64,000 bases of DNA, taken from positions 15,250,501 through 15,314,500 of the forward strand of contig NC_092650.1 in the NCBI RefSeq assembly GCF_032118995.1. The letters run 5' to 3'. The translations under genes were made by a program, and so were the position numbers. Below the pieces are notes generated by a model. It did no database searches. It worked only from the letters and a program-made list of their open reading frames with translations, and was not told where the DNA came from. Shown piece by piece: positions 1 through 11,951 of the stretch (position 1 is its first letter; the number at the start of each line of letters is the position of its first letter). The stretch comes from Asterias amurensis. Lineage: Eukaryota; Echinodermata; Asteroidea; Forcipulatida; Asteriidae.

Positions 1-3000
1 AGAGGTCATTAGTACGCAGGTATAGTTGACCTTTAAAGGATTTGTTTCTGGCCATGATTGTAAGTTTCCTTCGTTTCTGACAGAAAACCCTGGGTGTCGT
101 CTGAACGGGTATGAGCTCTGGTGTGTCTTATCAGCAGAGTGTGGGTTCGTGTCCCAGTCGTTAAGACTCTTAACCATTATTGTTGCGTCCTAAAGGAGGA
201 GTAGCTTTAATTTTGATACTGAGTGCTTTGATACATCCCTAGGGTTGTGATAAAGCCCTACAGAACCCAGTATTATTGTTGGCAATTTCTCATATTATTG
301 CATATAAGCCAGAGTCAACAGGGCCCAATTTCATAAAGCTGTTTAGAAGCAGAAAAAAGCTGTTTGGCAAATTTCTTTGCTAAAGCAAAAATTAAGTGGG
401 GAACCAGTCAAAACAATGTTAACTTAATGTAGTTTTGATTGGTAACCTGTTTCATTTAAAGACTCTGGACATTATTGGTAATTGTCAAAGACCAGTCTTC
501 TCACTTGGTGTATTTCAATTGGTCGTTGAAGTTGCGAGATAACAATGAGAGAAAAAACACCCTTGTCACACCAAGTTGTGTGCGTTTAGATGGTTGATTT
601 CGAGACCTCAAGTTCTAAATCTGAGGTCTCAAAATCAAATTCTTAGAAAATTACTTCTTTCTCAAAAACTATGGCACTTCAGAGGGAGCCGTTTCTCACA
701 ATGTTTTATACCATCAACCTCTCCCCATTACTCGTCACCAAATATTGGTTTAATGGTAATTGTTATTTTGAGTAATTACCAATAGAGTCCACTGCCTTTA
801 AGCAATACTTTTCTTTGCTTAGCAAGTTTTTGTGCTTACAGGCTTTATGAAATTGGGCACAGATCACATGCTTTCCAAGGAGTAACTTTAATTTTTCCAG
901 TAGCTGAAATGGATCATTTCTTCCTGTCTCAGATCAACCTAGAGAGAAGTCGCATATCAGAGCGTGAGCGGCTGTTTCTCGTCTACGCTAAGCAGTGGTG
1001 GAGGGAGTTTCTTCAGATCAGGCCGTCCCACCAAAACAGACTGGTCAAGATATTTGCGCAGGTAGGCGTGCCATTAGATCCATACATGACGAAAGCTGTC
1101 TCTGAACAATTTGAACAATAAAGAAATAATTTTTGTAAAGGAGCGAGCATCCTCTCATCTGGACCAAGTTTCAAAAGCTGCTTGGCAGATTATTCTGCTC
1201 AACAATTTCTTTGCTGAGCTAGAAATGAGTGGGCACTGGTGGCAACTAGTTTAAACCTTATGAAATGTTGGCTGGTAGCATGTTTCTGCTAAGCAGCATT
1301 TGTCGGTGCTAAGTAGATTTTGTGCTTACAGGCTTTCTGAAATTGTACATAATCATTTTTCCCAGATGTATTTTGTTGTATGCAGTTCATTTTAGGATGA
1401 ACTCAGCACAATTCCACGGCACAATTTCATAGAGCTGCTTATTTCGGTCAATTATGTGCTTATTGTTTGAGTTAAACATTCATAGCGCTGCTAACCATAA
1501 GCACACGAAAAGGCATGCCAACCTTCTGGTGCTTACTGCAGGGAAATGAATGACAGCACAATGCAAATCCATGGTGAACACGCAAATTGGCCGTCTCATT
1601 TCTTGCTTAACTGCTAACTCCTACATATATTTGATTTGCGGTAACACCGTGTGTGTATCAACTTGCCAGGTAGAGTTTGTTCTTTAGTGAACTGTCTTGC
1701 TTTGTTCTACTACCACGGAGCAGATGTTAGGGGGTTCGGGAGACTTCTCAGTTCTGAAAAGAACTGTCCTGCTTTTTAACTATTACCAGGGCGGATAGTA
1801 TAGAAATAGGCTGGGATTACTATTTTAGCTTATAGGATCGTGATTAACTGTACTGCCGCGGAGTCAGTTCGTAAAATCGGTTTCAACGTTTCGACTAGCT
1901 TGCTCTAGTCATCGTCAGGATGGTACACCAAATATATATTGATACCTCACCATGCAATGCCTCAAATCCTATATGCTTACTCCTAAGCAAATTTATTTGT
2001 TACAGTAAGCACTTAAACTTGCTTATACTGTTATGAAAATGGCCCCAGGTTGTTTTTATAGTTTAAAATCTTTTTAAAGTTTGCCAGAACTAAATGTTCA
2101 AGTGTGACCGAAAGGTCATCCAAACTTTTTCCCTGGAATTTTATTATGTGAACAGGTTTTTTTTTTAATCTTAAATCCCTGTTTTTTCCCCTCTCCCAAT
2201 ATCCAGGATGAGAATGCTACAAACCGTCCAGTGTGTGCCTTCATCAATCCCCTGAGAGCCGGTCGCCTTCTTGACACCCCGCGCCAAGCTGCTAGATTTG
2301 TCAGTGTGATGGGGTATGAACAAGCCTCGGCGGTGGGCGGGGGCCAACCCCGAGAACAGTGGAGCAGCATGCACGCTTTCCTCTGCAAAAATAAAGGGGT
2401 AGGCTTGAATGAATTTTTTATTTTTATTTTTTTTTTTGCTGTTGTTTTTTCTGTAATTTCATCCGCATTGTGTTTGTCAGGTGTTTCAAAACAAGCCCTT
2501 CTGGCTTCTGTGAATGCCCTCATATTTGTTTGCTTCCGTATTCATTACATTACATTTTTCATTTTGTTTTTATAATTATTTTCTTGACCTGTTCTTGACT
2601 GTCTTTGACCTTAATAGTTAATTTGTACTTAATAGTACTTAATTTGTTTATTATTCTCCTTTTTTTTCACCAATATGGAAATAAATGTTGATTGAATTTA
2701 ATTGAATTTAATTTAATTGAATTTAGGTTTAATGTGCATATTAGTAGGGGTGGCATGGTTGGCTTGAGCGTAAAGCGCTCGCCTCTCACCAAGCAAGGTG
2801 ACCCTGGTTCGATTCCCAATCAGGGCCATATGTGAGTTGGGTGGTGCGTTGGTTCTCTGCTGTGCCATGTGGGTTTTCCAGACCTTTCGGTTTTCCTCCC
2901 TCGGGTAAAAAGTCAAACACTTTTGATCTGTGGCTGTGCACCGTGGTCATAATGGGTTGATGTGGCTGGCAGCCCTTGCATGCCAGCTTCTCAAACACAT

Positions 3001-6000
3001 TGTAGCCGCGTCCTTAGCAATTCAGCTCTTAGCTGCGAGTAAGGACGATTAGCCCCCAAATTGTTATTATTGTCAATAGGCTACTGTTTCAAGGATACAA
3101 TCATTGCATAGGGTGATGGTCTCTATATGCATTATTCAGTAGTTAGGTTGGGTCATGATTGGAGTGTAAGAACATTTTTATTTTATGGGTTTTTTTCTCA
3201 GGATTGTGAGGACCATGCTGTGTTACTGTGCAGTTTACTATTGGGATATGGCCTAGATGCTTATGTGTGTGTAGGAACCAAGGCCAAAGGGGCAGCCCAT
3301 ACCTGGGTAGTGACTGTCGGGGTCGATGGACTGGTCACCTTCTGGGAAAGCCTCACTGGCCACAGGTAAGCTTTGCAGGGTTCGACCTTAACGCAGGTCC
3401 GTTGGCCAAATGCCAGTAGAAATCGCGGCGGACCAGCTGAAACACCTTGCCAACTGGTCCGGCTGACCAGTCAAAAATATCGGCAGCGGTACTACAGAAC
3501 TATGAAAATTTTAAACTATTTTCAGGCTCGAATAAAATGTAAAAACATTCACTCAAGGTTTGGATAAAACGTAATAAAAATCACTCGAAGTGCCGCTGAA
3601 CGCTGGCAAACTTCCGATGATCACGCGTACACAGCGCAAAATCCCATCATGTAACGCAAAGGCTTATAGTCTTTGTATTAGTTCACGTGTGGCAGAAAGT
3701 GTAAGAAATACTGAACGCTAGAGGGCGTTTCAGAATATTCGATAGCGTGGGAATAGACGCCCTCTATTGGTGAAAGTACGCAATAGCTTACAAAACGAGC
3801 TTCAATCGCCTTGACAGAAGACCACAAAGCAAAACACATTCTGTCAGCAGCATGGTCGGTCAACGGAGCAGATTTCCGTGTGGGAATAAGAGTCTAGCGT
3901 GTTTACGAAAAACGAGCGAGACGGTGAGGCTTCATTCAACAAAAATTACCAAGCTAGGATACTCTGGATGAGCAAAAAGGAGTATTTAATTGTGTTTAGT
4001 AAAGTTCTTCCGTCCTGATTTTGGGTAATTTTGTTGTTATTTGGGGCTGTTTTTTTTTTGCGGGCGATTGGTGGGCGATCTAGTTTATCTATGGTTTTAT
4101 TGGTCACATATAATGCGCGGTTGTTTGGGGTTTTTTGCGAGTTGATTTCAAGAAAGACTTGGGTTCTAGAAAGCAATCATGTGTTAAACAAAGGCGCAGT
4201 TGTTTTTGCTGCTTTTAAAAACGTTTTTAAATGAAAATTTTGTTCACAAAACAGACACCGGCACCGACCATTCCATACACATAATTGAAAAAAATACCGT
4301 CAAACTCGTATGCTTCTTCATGGACTTTTTTGATGTCTACTTTTTGTTGGGGTTTTTTCTGGACGAAAGTGGGAAGATTTTGGAACTTTGGTACGACATG
4401 GAGGAATGGGTACGATGTATTATGTTTATGAATACTTATTAAAACTACAATAATAGGCAATGTTTATACATGATAAAATAACTTGAGCGATCGCACGTAA
4501 CCCTCCCCCACAGTAGATTTGAAGGCAGTACATAAAAAGTTAATGATATTTTAACAGTCGGTTTTAAAGTGTTTTTTGGGGTGTTTTTATAGTAAAAACA
4601 CTATTTTTTTTTCTTCATAAAAAAGTTCTTCTTACTTAGGAATACTTTTATGTTGAGTGCTTACAATAAACCGTGGACTAAAAAAAAACTACCTAAATAA
4701 AGACCATTTTGCTCTGACAAATAATTTGACCTGTTTTTAAATTAACTTTAATAACGCTATTGTTATTACATTTTTAAAGAAAAAATACTCTCAAATTAAT
4801 TATCCTTTACGAACACAATAACTTGGTACACATAAATAAAGTATGGCTTCCAGTGCAGTTAAGTTGACGTTGCAAATCATGTTGAATTTTGAAATAGTGA
4901 AATAGCGACGATCGAAAATCGAGCAGTTGGTATACAACAGAATACTATTAGTTTAAAAAAAAAATAGCATAAAAAATTGACGGACCAGTCAAAAACCTGG
5001 CGGACCAGTGAAAAATCAAGCCAACTGGTCCTGCTGGCCAGTTGAAAAAAAAGTTAAGGGCAACCCCTGTAATTTAGGGCAGTGGACTCTATTGGTAATT
5101 ACTCAAAGTAATTATCAGCATAAAACCTCACATGGTAACGATTAATGGGGAGAGGTTGATAGTATGAAACATTGTGAGAAATGGCTCCTTCTGAAGTGAC
5201 GTAGCTTTCGAGAAAAAGTAATTTTCCACAAATTTTAGAATTTGAGGTTTTGAAATCCAGCATCTGAATGCACACAACTTCGTGTGACAATGGTGTTTTT
5301 TCTTTCATAGCTATCTCGCAACTCCGACGACCAATCGAGCTCAAATTTTCACAGGTTTGTTATTTTATGCATGTTTAGATACAAGTGAGAAGATTGGTCT
5401 TTGACAATTACCAATAGTGTCCAGTGTCTTTAAGTCATCAAGGTGTAGGTTCAAATCCGGGTCACAACACTTATGTCCTTGAACATGATCCTATACTATA
5501 ATTGCTCTTCACCCAGGGGTGTAAATGTCTACCTGGGGGTGTCGAGGCCGATCGGATAAGAGCATTGGACTCATGTTCTGGTGGGTCCTTGGGATGTGGG
5601 TTCGAATCCCGGTCACGACACTTGTGACCTTGAGCAAGACACTTCACCATTGGTTTTCTCCACCAAGGGGTAAAATGTGTACCTGTGAGGGCAGAGATGG
5701 TTTGTGTGAATGCGGTAACTCGCAGCACTGGCTGTATACTCCCCAGGGAGCTGAGATGGTTTAAGGAACGACTTAAGGCCCAGAGACCAGGGGTTATAAT
5801 GTTTGAAGCACTTTCAGACGCCCTTCGGTCTGTGGTAAAGCGCTATATAAAAAAATATTATTATTTACCTGCTAGAGTAGAGGTGGGTATTTCGTTTCAA
5901 AAATCCTTTTGGGTGTTACGACAGCCCAGGCTTGTGTACTCCCCTTGGAGCTGAGAAATATTACATGAACCAGAACTTGAACTAGGCTCTTGAAGGGGCA

Positions 6001-9000
6001 CAGCAATTTTCCTCTGGTGAGCATGGTAAGGGGTACTCTTATGAAGAAAATGTAAAATTGTTTTGGAACTTTGCAAAGGGCACTGCAGCAAAATCACAGG
6101 GCACCGTTGCAAATTCCTGTGGGTGCAGTGGGTTAATTCAAGGCCTGTGGAAATATTGACCCATCAATCAGGATACCAATGTATTTATGTACAATGCACA
6201 TTATCAAAGCAAGTTTTATTATTCTCATTATTACCACAGATACATCCACCAGCCAATTAATCCTAACGATCCACCAATAGTTGAACAACCAAGACCACAG
6301 TATCCATATCGGACCATTGGTTGTGTCTTTAATCATCAGCGGTTCTTTGCAAACAGTCAGGTAAAAAAAAACGGCTCAATATTTGGACCTGTTTTTTGTT
6401 TGTTTTTAAGATTTTAATGTAAAAAAGTTATATGAAATTTTCGAAAACTTAACTCACAAATTCTGTATTGTTTTCCCTTTTTATTGTGAACTGTTGCAAT
6501 TCAGAATGTGGCTGCTTATGACAATTCTGTAATGAACCATTCGAAGGCCCTTTTCTTAGGCTAGTTTGGCTCCGCGGTTGTTTTTCTAATTGCACGTGCT
6601 TTGTGTACCTGCTCAGGGCTTCAGACGAGATAACGAAGCCGATAACTGAAGCCGAGTCAAAAGTCAAAGCCGTGGTTTCGGAAAGAGCCTATATATTTCG
6701 TTTTGAACAAGCAGTGGTCTTTTTGTTTTGATTGCAGCCATCCGATAACGTGGAGGTCTGTCGTTTTGATTTCCATGATGAGTCTCTATGGAAATCAATG
6801 AGTGTTGATGCCATTCAGTCAATATGTGCAGCTGGTAGTCAGGTTGGTATAGTTCCTAATGCTCTTTGCTCTAGTACCACTACCATATCCCGTGCTCTGT
6901 TTAAAGGCACTGGGCACATTTTGCTGATACTCAAAATATATTTTAGCATAAAAGCTTACTTGGTAACGAGCAATGAAGAGCTAAGGATAGTACATTGTGA
7001 CAAACGACTCCCATTACTTGAAAATAAAATTAAGTTTGTATATTGTAAGAACATAAATTTTCCAGAGATGTACGTACATGTACGTCATGAGCTGTTTCTG
7101 TTCCACCCGTTTCTGTGTAGCTCTCGGAAATTGTTTTGGTCAGTGAACTTTACTTCAGAAACTTGTTTCCGGTTACGATCATCAAAAAACACACCCTAGC
7201 CACTAGGACATTTGCGCCATGTAAGAGCAGAGTATTATTACTAGTTGAAACACTCTTGAGACCTTTGTAGTAATTTCCTATTCCCTCTGCAGGCATCTTG
7301 GCCCAGTCAGCCTCCCTTAGTTCCCTCCCCCTTCGATGCAGCTTTACTGAGTAATGAGATTGAGCTAGCACTCAGGAGTCTGGTCTCAGACCATCGGAAG
7401 GTGAGTAGTCGCCCCTTTTTATTCCTTTTTGGTGTTTGGTGTTTTGTCTTTGTATTAATTTAAAGGAACACGTTGCTTTGGATCGGACGAGTTGGTCTTT
7501 GAAAAGCATTTGTAACCGTTTGTTATACATGTAAAATGCATGTATGATTAGAAAGATATTTTAAAAGTAGAATATAATGATCCACACAAAAATGCATGAC
7601 TCGAAATTGCATGGTTTTCCTTTTACGTCGTCGACTAACACGGTCAGTCATTTATGGGAGTCAAATTTTTGACTCCCATTGATAAATGGCCGACCGTGTT
7701 AGTTCGCAAAGTTAAAGGAAAACCACGCAACTTTGAGGAAAATTTGTGTTGATTATATGCATTTTATAACAAACGGTTACAAATGCTTTTCAAAGGGCCA
7801 ACTTGGCCGATCCAAGACAATGTGTTCCTTTAACTCGAGCTCTGGTGTTTATGATCAGCAGAGTGTGGGTTCCAGTCCCGGTCGTAACACTTGTGTCCTT
7901 GAGCAAGACACTTAGCTACAATTGCTGCGTCCTTTGATTTTTGTGTAATGCACATAAAAGAACCCAGTGCACTTATCAATTAAAAGAAGGGGTTCGCCTC
8001 TTTGCTCCTGGTTTGTTTGGCTGCATATTGTGCCATAGAACCTTGTAAACCATTACATGTAAATGAGTAGGTTTCATACTTCAAATAAGTAGCAATGCAT
8101 ACCTAACGCTTAAAAACGAAAGCGCGATATAATTATAAAGTATTATGGATAATACCCAAGCCTACATCTGTATGGACTGTAAGGGGGGTAACCCTGTTTC
8201 AGCCCTAGGAGTATAGGTGCAAACGGCTCCTGGAAAAAAAAGTTGATTGTAGCCCACACCTTGAAGTGTTCTTCAAGCTTTGTGTCTGGTGACTTGCTTA
8301 AAAAACAAATTAAAACAAATAATAATATTTTGTGAAAAATCAAGTCATTGTACCAGATGATATTCATAATCTTAATATCACAAATGGCTCCTTGATCTTT
8401 CTAATAAGATATCCGGTCTTTCCTCTGTACAGGATCTTGGCTTAACTTGTGTCTGGGACCCCGAACTCTCGTATCTCTTGACCCCAGCCCTGGCTGCCTA
8501 CGAGTTGGAGCGCTCTGCCGGCATGACCGCCGGCAACGAGGAATTCCAGCAGGCAATACGCCGAGCCGTCCCGGACGGACACACCTTCAAAGGATTCCCC
8601 ATACAGTTTGTACATCGGAATGCACGCAGGGCGTTCACTGCCTGTCTGAGGTAGGATGGCTAAAGTAGACCACTGCCTTTAAAAGACCAGGGCTTGGGTT
8701 AAAGCTCCTGCGTAGGCTCTTTTAAGCTGATGCCAGTCTCTAAAAATGTGGGAAGGCAAAGAATTAGTTAGGGGGGTGGGTCAATTGAAATTCTGATCTC
8801 AAAACTGCACGAGTTGGAAGAAAATTATAATCACTTCGATTTTGTTATACATGAACAATCTATTAAAACTCAATGCCAGTGTATTTTTTGTTTGTCTAGG
8901 TGTTTGTTTGTTCGTTTATGTTTTGGTTTTTTTAGGGGGGGGGTCCCATGTAGCACTGTCACTGACCTTTAGGAAAACAAGTAGTAGGGCTTTCGATAAA

Positions 9001-9211
9001 CAATTTGTTTTTTATGTTTTTCAAATTGCTGTATATTTGTATTTTGATGATAATTATTTTTTTTTTTTTCAGATCACAAGTGTGTGAAGAAATAATCAGT
9101 TGTCGTGGTGACTGTGTGAAGCTTGCCGTGCGTGTACGAGTGTTCACGTACCCAGAGTCAGCGTGCGCCGTTTGGATCATGTTTGCCTGTAAATACAAGT
9201 CAGTGCTTTAA
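1..9211 (+). CDS. CEP76: Centrosomal protein of 76 kDa (CEP76), C-terminal part
   Basis: CEP76 is a centriolar protein that limits centriole reduplication and belongs with CC2D2A to a group carrying a C2 domain and a degenerate transglutaminase-like peptidase fold. Nine exons, all with GT-AG borders and matching phases: 1-19 (partial), 933-1061, 2207-2398, 3202-3365, 6240-6360, 6738-6842, 7293-7400, 8433-8650 and 9073-9211. They encode about 397 residues plus TAA; human CEP76 is 659 residues, so the N-terminal 40 percent including the C2 domain lies left of the window. Seen in the sequence: FLVYAKQWWREF in exon 2; PLRAGRLLDTPRQAARFV in exon 3; DCEDHAVLLCSLLLGYGL and HTW in exon 4, the transglutaminase-like core; YPYRTIGCVFNHQ in exon 5; GNEEFQQAIRRAVPDGHTFK in exon 8; the end CKYKSVL as in vertebrate CEP76. 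The first 19 bases (EVISTQ, compare human EVVNTQ) are the tail of an upstream exon. CC2D2A was considered and rejected. Introns hold SINEs, MITEs and a hAT-like element. Confidence 0.95.
100..285 (+). mobile_element. tRNA-derived SINE (family S2), degraded
   Basis: TATGAGCTCTGGTGTGTC and CAGAGTGTGGGTTCGTGTCC resemble the S2 head at 7.83 kb. Tail ends AGTATTATTG. CEP76 intron 1. Confidence 0.5.
320..863. mobile_element. MITE family B, copy 1 (split by A copy 1)
   Basis: GGGCCCAATTTCATAAAGCT at the left and GGCTTTATGAAATTGGGC at the right; A copy 1 lies between. CEP76 intron 1. Confidence 0.7.
457..801. mobile_element. TTAA-MITE subfamily A, copy 1 (nested in family B)
   Basis: Ends resemble TTAAAGRCWSTGGACAYTATTGG and its inverse CCACTGCCTTTAA. 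The centre carries the inverted pair GAGACCTCAAGTTC/TCTGAGGTCTC. It sits inside a family B element in CEP76 intron 1. Confidence 0.8.
1150..1362. mobile_element. MITE family B, copy 2
   Basis: Diverged ends (CAAGTTTCAAAAGCTGC and CAGGCTTTCTGAAATTG). It follows CEP76 exon 2 closely. Confidence 0.6.
1421..2049. mobile_element. MITE family B, copy 3, with a nested retroelement fragment
   Basis: CACAATTTCATAGAGCTGC at the left and GTTATGAAAATGGCCCC at the right. About 300 bp between them (1625-1930) is unrelated to B and contains GTTCTGAAAAGAACTG and the hairpin motif at 1888-1918. Confidence 0.5.
1888..1918 (-). other. Hairpin-GAAACG motif (Penelope/hammerhead-like)
   Basis: Minus strand: CTGACGA, one extra base, a 6-bp stem GACTAG/CTAGTC, then GAAACG. 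It lies in about 300 bp of non-B sequence nested in B copy 3. Confidence 0.5.
2746..3072 (+). mobile_element. tRNA-derived SINE (family S1)
   Basis: Head with Box A-like GAGCGTAAAGCGCTCGCC and Box B GGTTCGATTCC at 2806-2816, body with ATGTGAGTTGGGTGGTGCG and GACGATTAGCCCCCAAATTG, tail of TTATTATTG. CEP76 intron 3. Confidence 0.75.
3376..5069. mobile_element. hAT-like non-autonomous DNA transposon in CEP76 intron 4
   Basis: Left end CAGGGTTCGACCTTAAC and right end GTTAAGGGCAACCCCTG are imperfect inverted repeats. The inversion continues inward with shared CCAACTGGTCC, GGCCAG and GGACCAGT(C) words. Length about 1.7 kb. CAGGG-type termini suit hAT elements, but a matching 8-bp target duplication is not evident. 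The inside holds only short unrecognised frames, plus a small inverted pair of GAGGGCGT/ACGCCCTC at 3720-3765. It begins ten bases after the exon 4 donor. Confidence 0.6.
5075..5434. mobile_element. TTAA-MITE subfamily A, copy 2
   Basis: Left end AGGGCAGTGGACTCTATTGG, right end ATAGTGTCCAGTGTCTTTAA. It lies a few bases from the right end of the hAT-like element in CEP76 intron 4. Confidence 0.75.
5433..5866 (+). mobile_element. tRNA-derived SINE (family S2), partial copy plus full copy
   Basis: A partial copy (Box B GGTTCAAATCC near 5450) is followed by a full one from 5537: GGCCGATCGGATAAGAGC, GGGTTCGAATCCC, the conserved CCTTGAGCAAGACACTTC, then a body ending AAAGCGCTATATAAAAAA and ATTATTATT. 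The CTTGAGCAAGACACTT word also occurs in metazoan SINE superfamilies with a shared core; I cannot say which one. Confidence 0.7.
5975..6147. mobile_element. hAT-like MITE, CAGGCCT family, partial
   Basis: GGCTCTTGAAGGGGCACAGC and GGAACTTTGCAAAGGGCACT match the 26.4-kb element; it ends TTCAAGGCCTG. CEP76 intron 4, upstream of exon 5. Confidence 0.55.
7460..7833. mobile_element. TTAA foldback MITE (family D) in CEP76 intron 7
   Basis: Roughly 85-bp inverted ends starting TTAAAGGAACACGTTGC and sharing AAAAGCATTTGTAACCG, plus a second central inverted repeat (GGGAGTCAAA/TTTGACTCCC, 7654-7680). The whole 374 bp would fold into one long hairpin. TTAA lies at both borders. Confidence 0.8.
7834..8137 (+). 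mobile_element. tRNA-derived SINE (family S2)
   Basis: CAGAGTGTGGGTTCCAGTCC, then CCTTGAGCAAGACACTTAGC, then GAACCCAGTGCACTTATC, ending GCGCGATATAATTATAAAG. Directly adjoins MITE D and an S3 fragment. Confidence 0.7.
8140..8330 (+). mobile_element. tRNA-derived SINE (family S3), head missing
   Basis: Shares GATAATACCCAAGCCTACAT, AACCCTGTTTCAGCCCTAGG and TGTAGCCCACACCTTGAAG with 46.1 and 62.3 kb, and has an A-rich tail. Confidence 0.7.
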
Positions 9212-11277
9212 ACATGCTTAGTTCGATTATTAGGATGATGGTTCGAGGCCTGGCCTTCCAAAACACTGCAGGTGTGTGATTTCTCAGAATTTGTCCTGAT
9301 TTTAGGATTTGCTCAAAATCTCCTTGAGAATTCAAATTTTCAAGGAGTGAAAAAAATCACCAGAGTGAGAAAGAAATAGTCAACATTCTGTCCAACACCA
9401 AATCTTTAGTTTTATTTGTCTAGAGCTCGGATTTTACACCGGAGCTCCTGTATTAACCCAGTTGTTTTAGTGTCAGCCCTGTGAACTAATGACTGGACAA
9501 GGCAAGCAGCCTTGTGTTTTTTCAATTGACTACTAAAACTTAACTCTAATCTTAAACAAAAACATATAAAATGTTCAAAGGTAGACCTCGAGTCTGACAC
9601 TTTTCAATTCATCAATTTGACATGCCCCTGGTCGGTGCTGTAGTGTACCAGTTCATTGCCTCCATGCCCCATGTCATTGTTTGGTGCCCATTGAAGTGTT
9701 CCGGAGGTGCCCTTTCCCAAGGAGAAACTCCCCTGCCCCTAAAAGAAGGACTTGTCTGGCTTGTGATTCTAATGTTTAAAAGGGAGATAAACTGAATGTC
9801 CATAAATTCGACTGAATGTATCAAATGTTCTCATAATTTATTACATAACAAACATGTACAGAGATGCACTCTTAACTTTACTTTTGATTTTCTTTTTTAT
9901 TCTTCTGAGTAAACAACCACAAATTGTGGAATAAAAACAAGTATAAATACACATTGAAGGTTGTGTTAGTCTTGAAATTATATGCTTTCCAAAGGAGGGA
10001 TAAATGTATGTTGCAACAGCGTACCAAGTAAATAATTAACACCATAAAATTAAGCGATGGTATGTGGACAGAGATATGTTTGAAAACAAAATAATATATT
10101 ATGTAAATAAAATACAAAAATGTTGTCACAGAGTGAACTAAAGATGTAAGATTTTGTAAATAATGTAAATGAAAAGTTTAAAGTTGGATTAAATTTGAGG
10201 AAGAAAAGAAAAATATTTCCTGGCGTGTTTTGTATTTACTTTGCATCCAAATCAAACTGGAATAGAAATTTCTTCCCCCATTAATTTGTTGGGCTTTTGA
10301 CATACCAAGAAACAACTGGGGCCTAATAAGACCACTTAGTTCAAAATATACCGCTGTCAGACAAACACTACAACTTATTCACTGCATTGATCATCAACAC
10401 ACAAAACTGCACTAGTAGTATTGTCAATATAATGTAGGCAAGTGAATATAAAACATGTTCAGTGCGCATGTTAATAAAATTGTACACTTTTGTCTGAGAT
10501 CTATGTATATTTAATTGGCTTTTAATTTTAGCAACAGTCTGTACAGATCAAAGTGCTTTTTCACAGAGGTACTTTGAGCAGAAAATTTGTGCGGAATAAA
10601 TTTTGCTCAGCAGAAATAGACATAAAAACCAATCACAGATGTGTGTGAAACGGTACTTTGGATAGTCTGGAATAACCCCTGTTGGCCTTGGTGCCCCTTC
10701 AGTTTCCCATAGACTTGGGAAAATGGCCTAGCCCTCTCTCTCTCATAGATGAAAGACCAGGCCTGCATTATCCCTTATTTTATCCATTCATCGGGGGTGG
10801 GTGAAGTGAGAATGACAGTACTGATCTTCAAGAGACTGAGTTACATTTCACACACAATTATGCAAACATGAAGAGATATTATTATATAAGCCAATCTACC
10901 CATATGGGTCATTGCATTAAAATATCTGAATGTTGATTTTGCAAAATGTACTGTTTTGAAATTTCTTATTCGGTTCACTTTGAAATGGACTTTGATGCGT
11001 ACATCAAATACCTGAACCCTTATGCACCATTTACTTCTAGTGAAAATTTAATCATAATGGAACAATTTTTATGGAAAATGGTGAGCCCCACAAAATAGCG
11101 CCATCAAGAGTCCTTTACCACTTTTTTTTATACAACTATTTTTCTGTCTTTGCATGAAAGAGTAAAATCCAGACCATATGAAATTAAATGTGAATGCAAA
11201 GCAACTTTGACATCAAGACCAGGCATGTGAGTAACTATCCAAGCACAAAAAGAGAAAGAGATGCAGGCAGGCATGGT

Positions 11278-11356
11278 TCATCACCATCATTCAAAACCAC
11301 AGTTTATCACCATCATTCAAAACCACAGTTTATCACCATCATTCAAAACCACAGTT
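11278..11356. repeat. Three tandem 27-bp units
   Basis: CACCATCATTCAAAACCACA is repeated three times with TTTAT linkers. Intergenic. Confidence 0.9.
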
Positions 11357-11951
11357 GATGCAGCAAAACCTCTCAGCTGTGCCTCGAAATTAACATATTT
11401 TAAGATTGATTTGGCACATTACAGATACTTATTTATTTGTATTATTAAAGTTCTGATATTAAAATTGCTTTGCATTCACTTGTGCTGTCTTTAAGATGGG
11501 CTTTTGGTCCCATGGAATTATCTAGGTCTACTCTTTGTACAATGTACATTATTTATAATTTATGCATTCTTCTCTGTCAGTCGCTTTTCCATCATCCTGG
11601 ACCCTGGATGCACACTCTGTATCATATCATAACGATCCGTTCCAATCACACACTCAGCTCTACAGGTAACGTCTTGTCTTGCTTCATCTCTCCTGTCCGG
11701 TGGGTCATCATGATTCGCTCTTAGAGCCACCATTTTTCTTCTCGAGCTTCTTTGCCGAGTCCTTCAGAGTGTCCAATAGTTTGTTCATGTCTGGTACCTG
11801 ATGGTATCAAGAAAAACAAATGTTCTTTTTATAATACAAATTAAGTTCAGACATGTCTCCAGGCAGGCACTACTCTATGCCTTAAGACAACACTCCAAAG
11901 AGGCAGCTTAAGATGTAGAGGTCAGAGGTTGTCAGAAGTCCTGAGTGACAA

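Noticed and set aside
2116-2523. 135-codon minus frame
   Set aside because: Antisense shadow of CEP76 exon 3 with no recognisable protein similarity.
2746-3072. Functional tRNA gene at Box A/Box B sequences (also 5537, 7834, 48300, 56880, 58797, 62249)
   Set aside because: Each is followed by a shared SINE body or tail, or has a broken cloverleaf; none gave a convincing full tRNA fold by eye.
1-9211. Assignment of the first gene to CC2D2A
   Set aside because: The order of motifs and the terminal CKYKSVL fit CEP76; CC2D2A has a different C-terminus. The two are only related.
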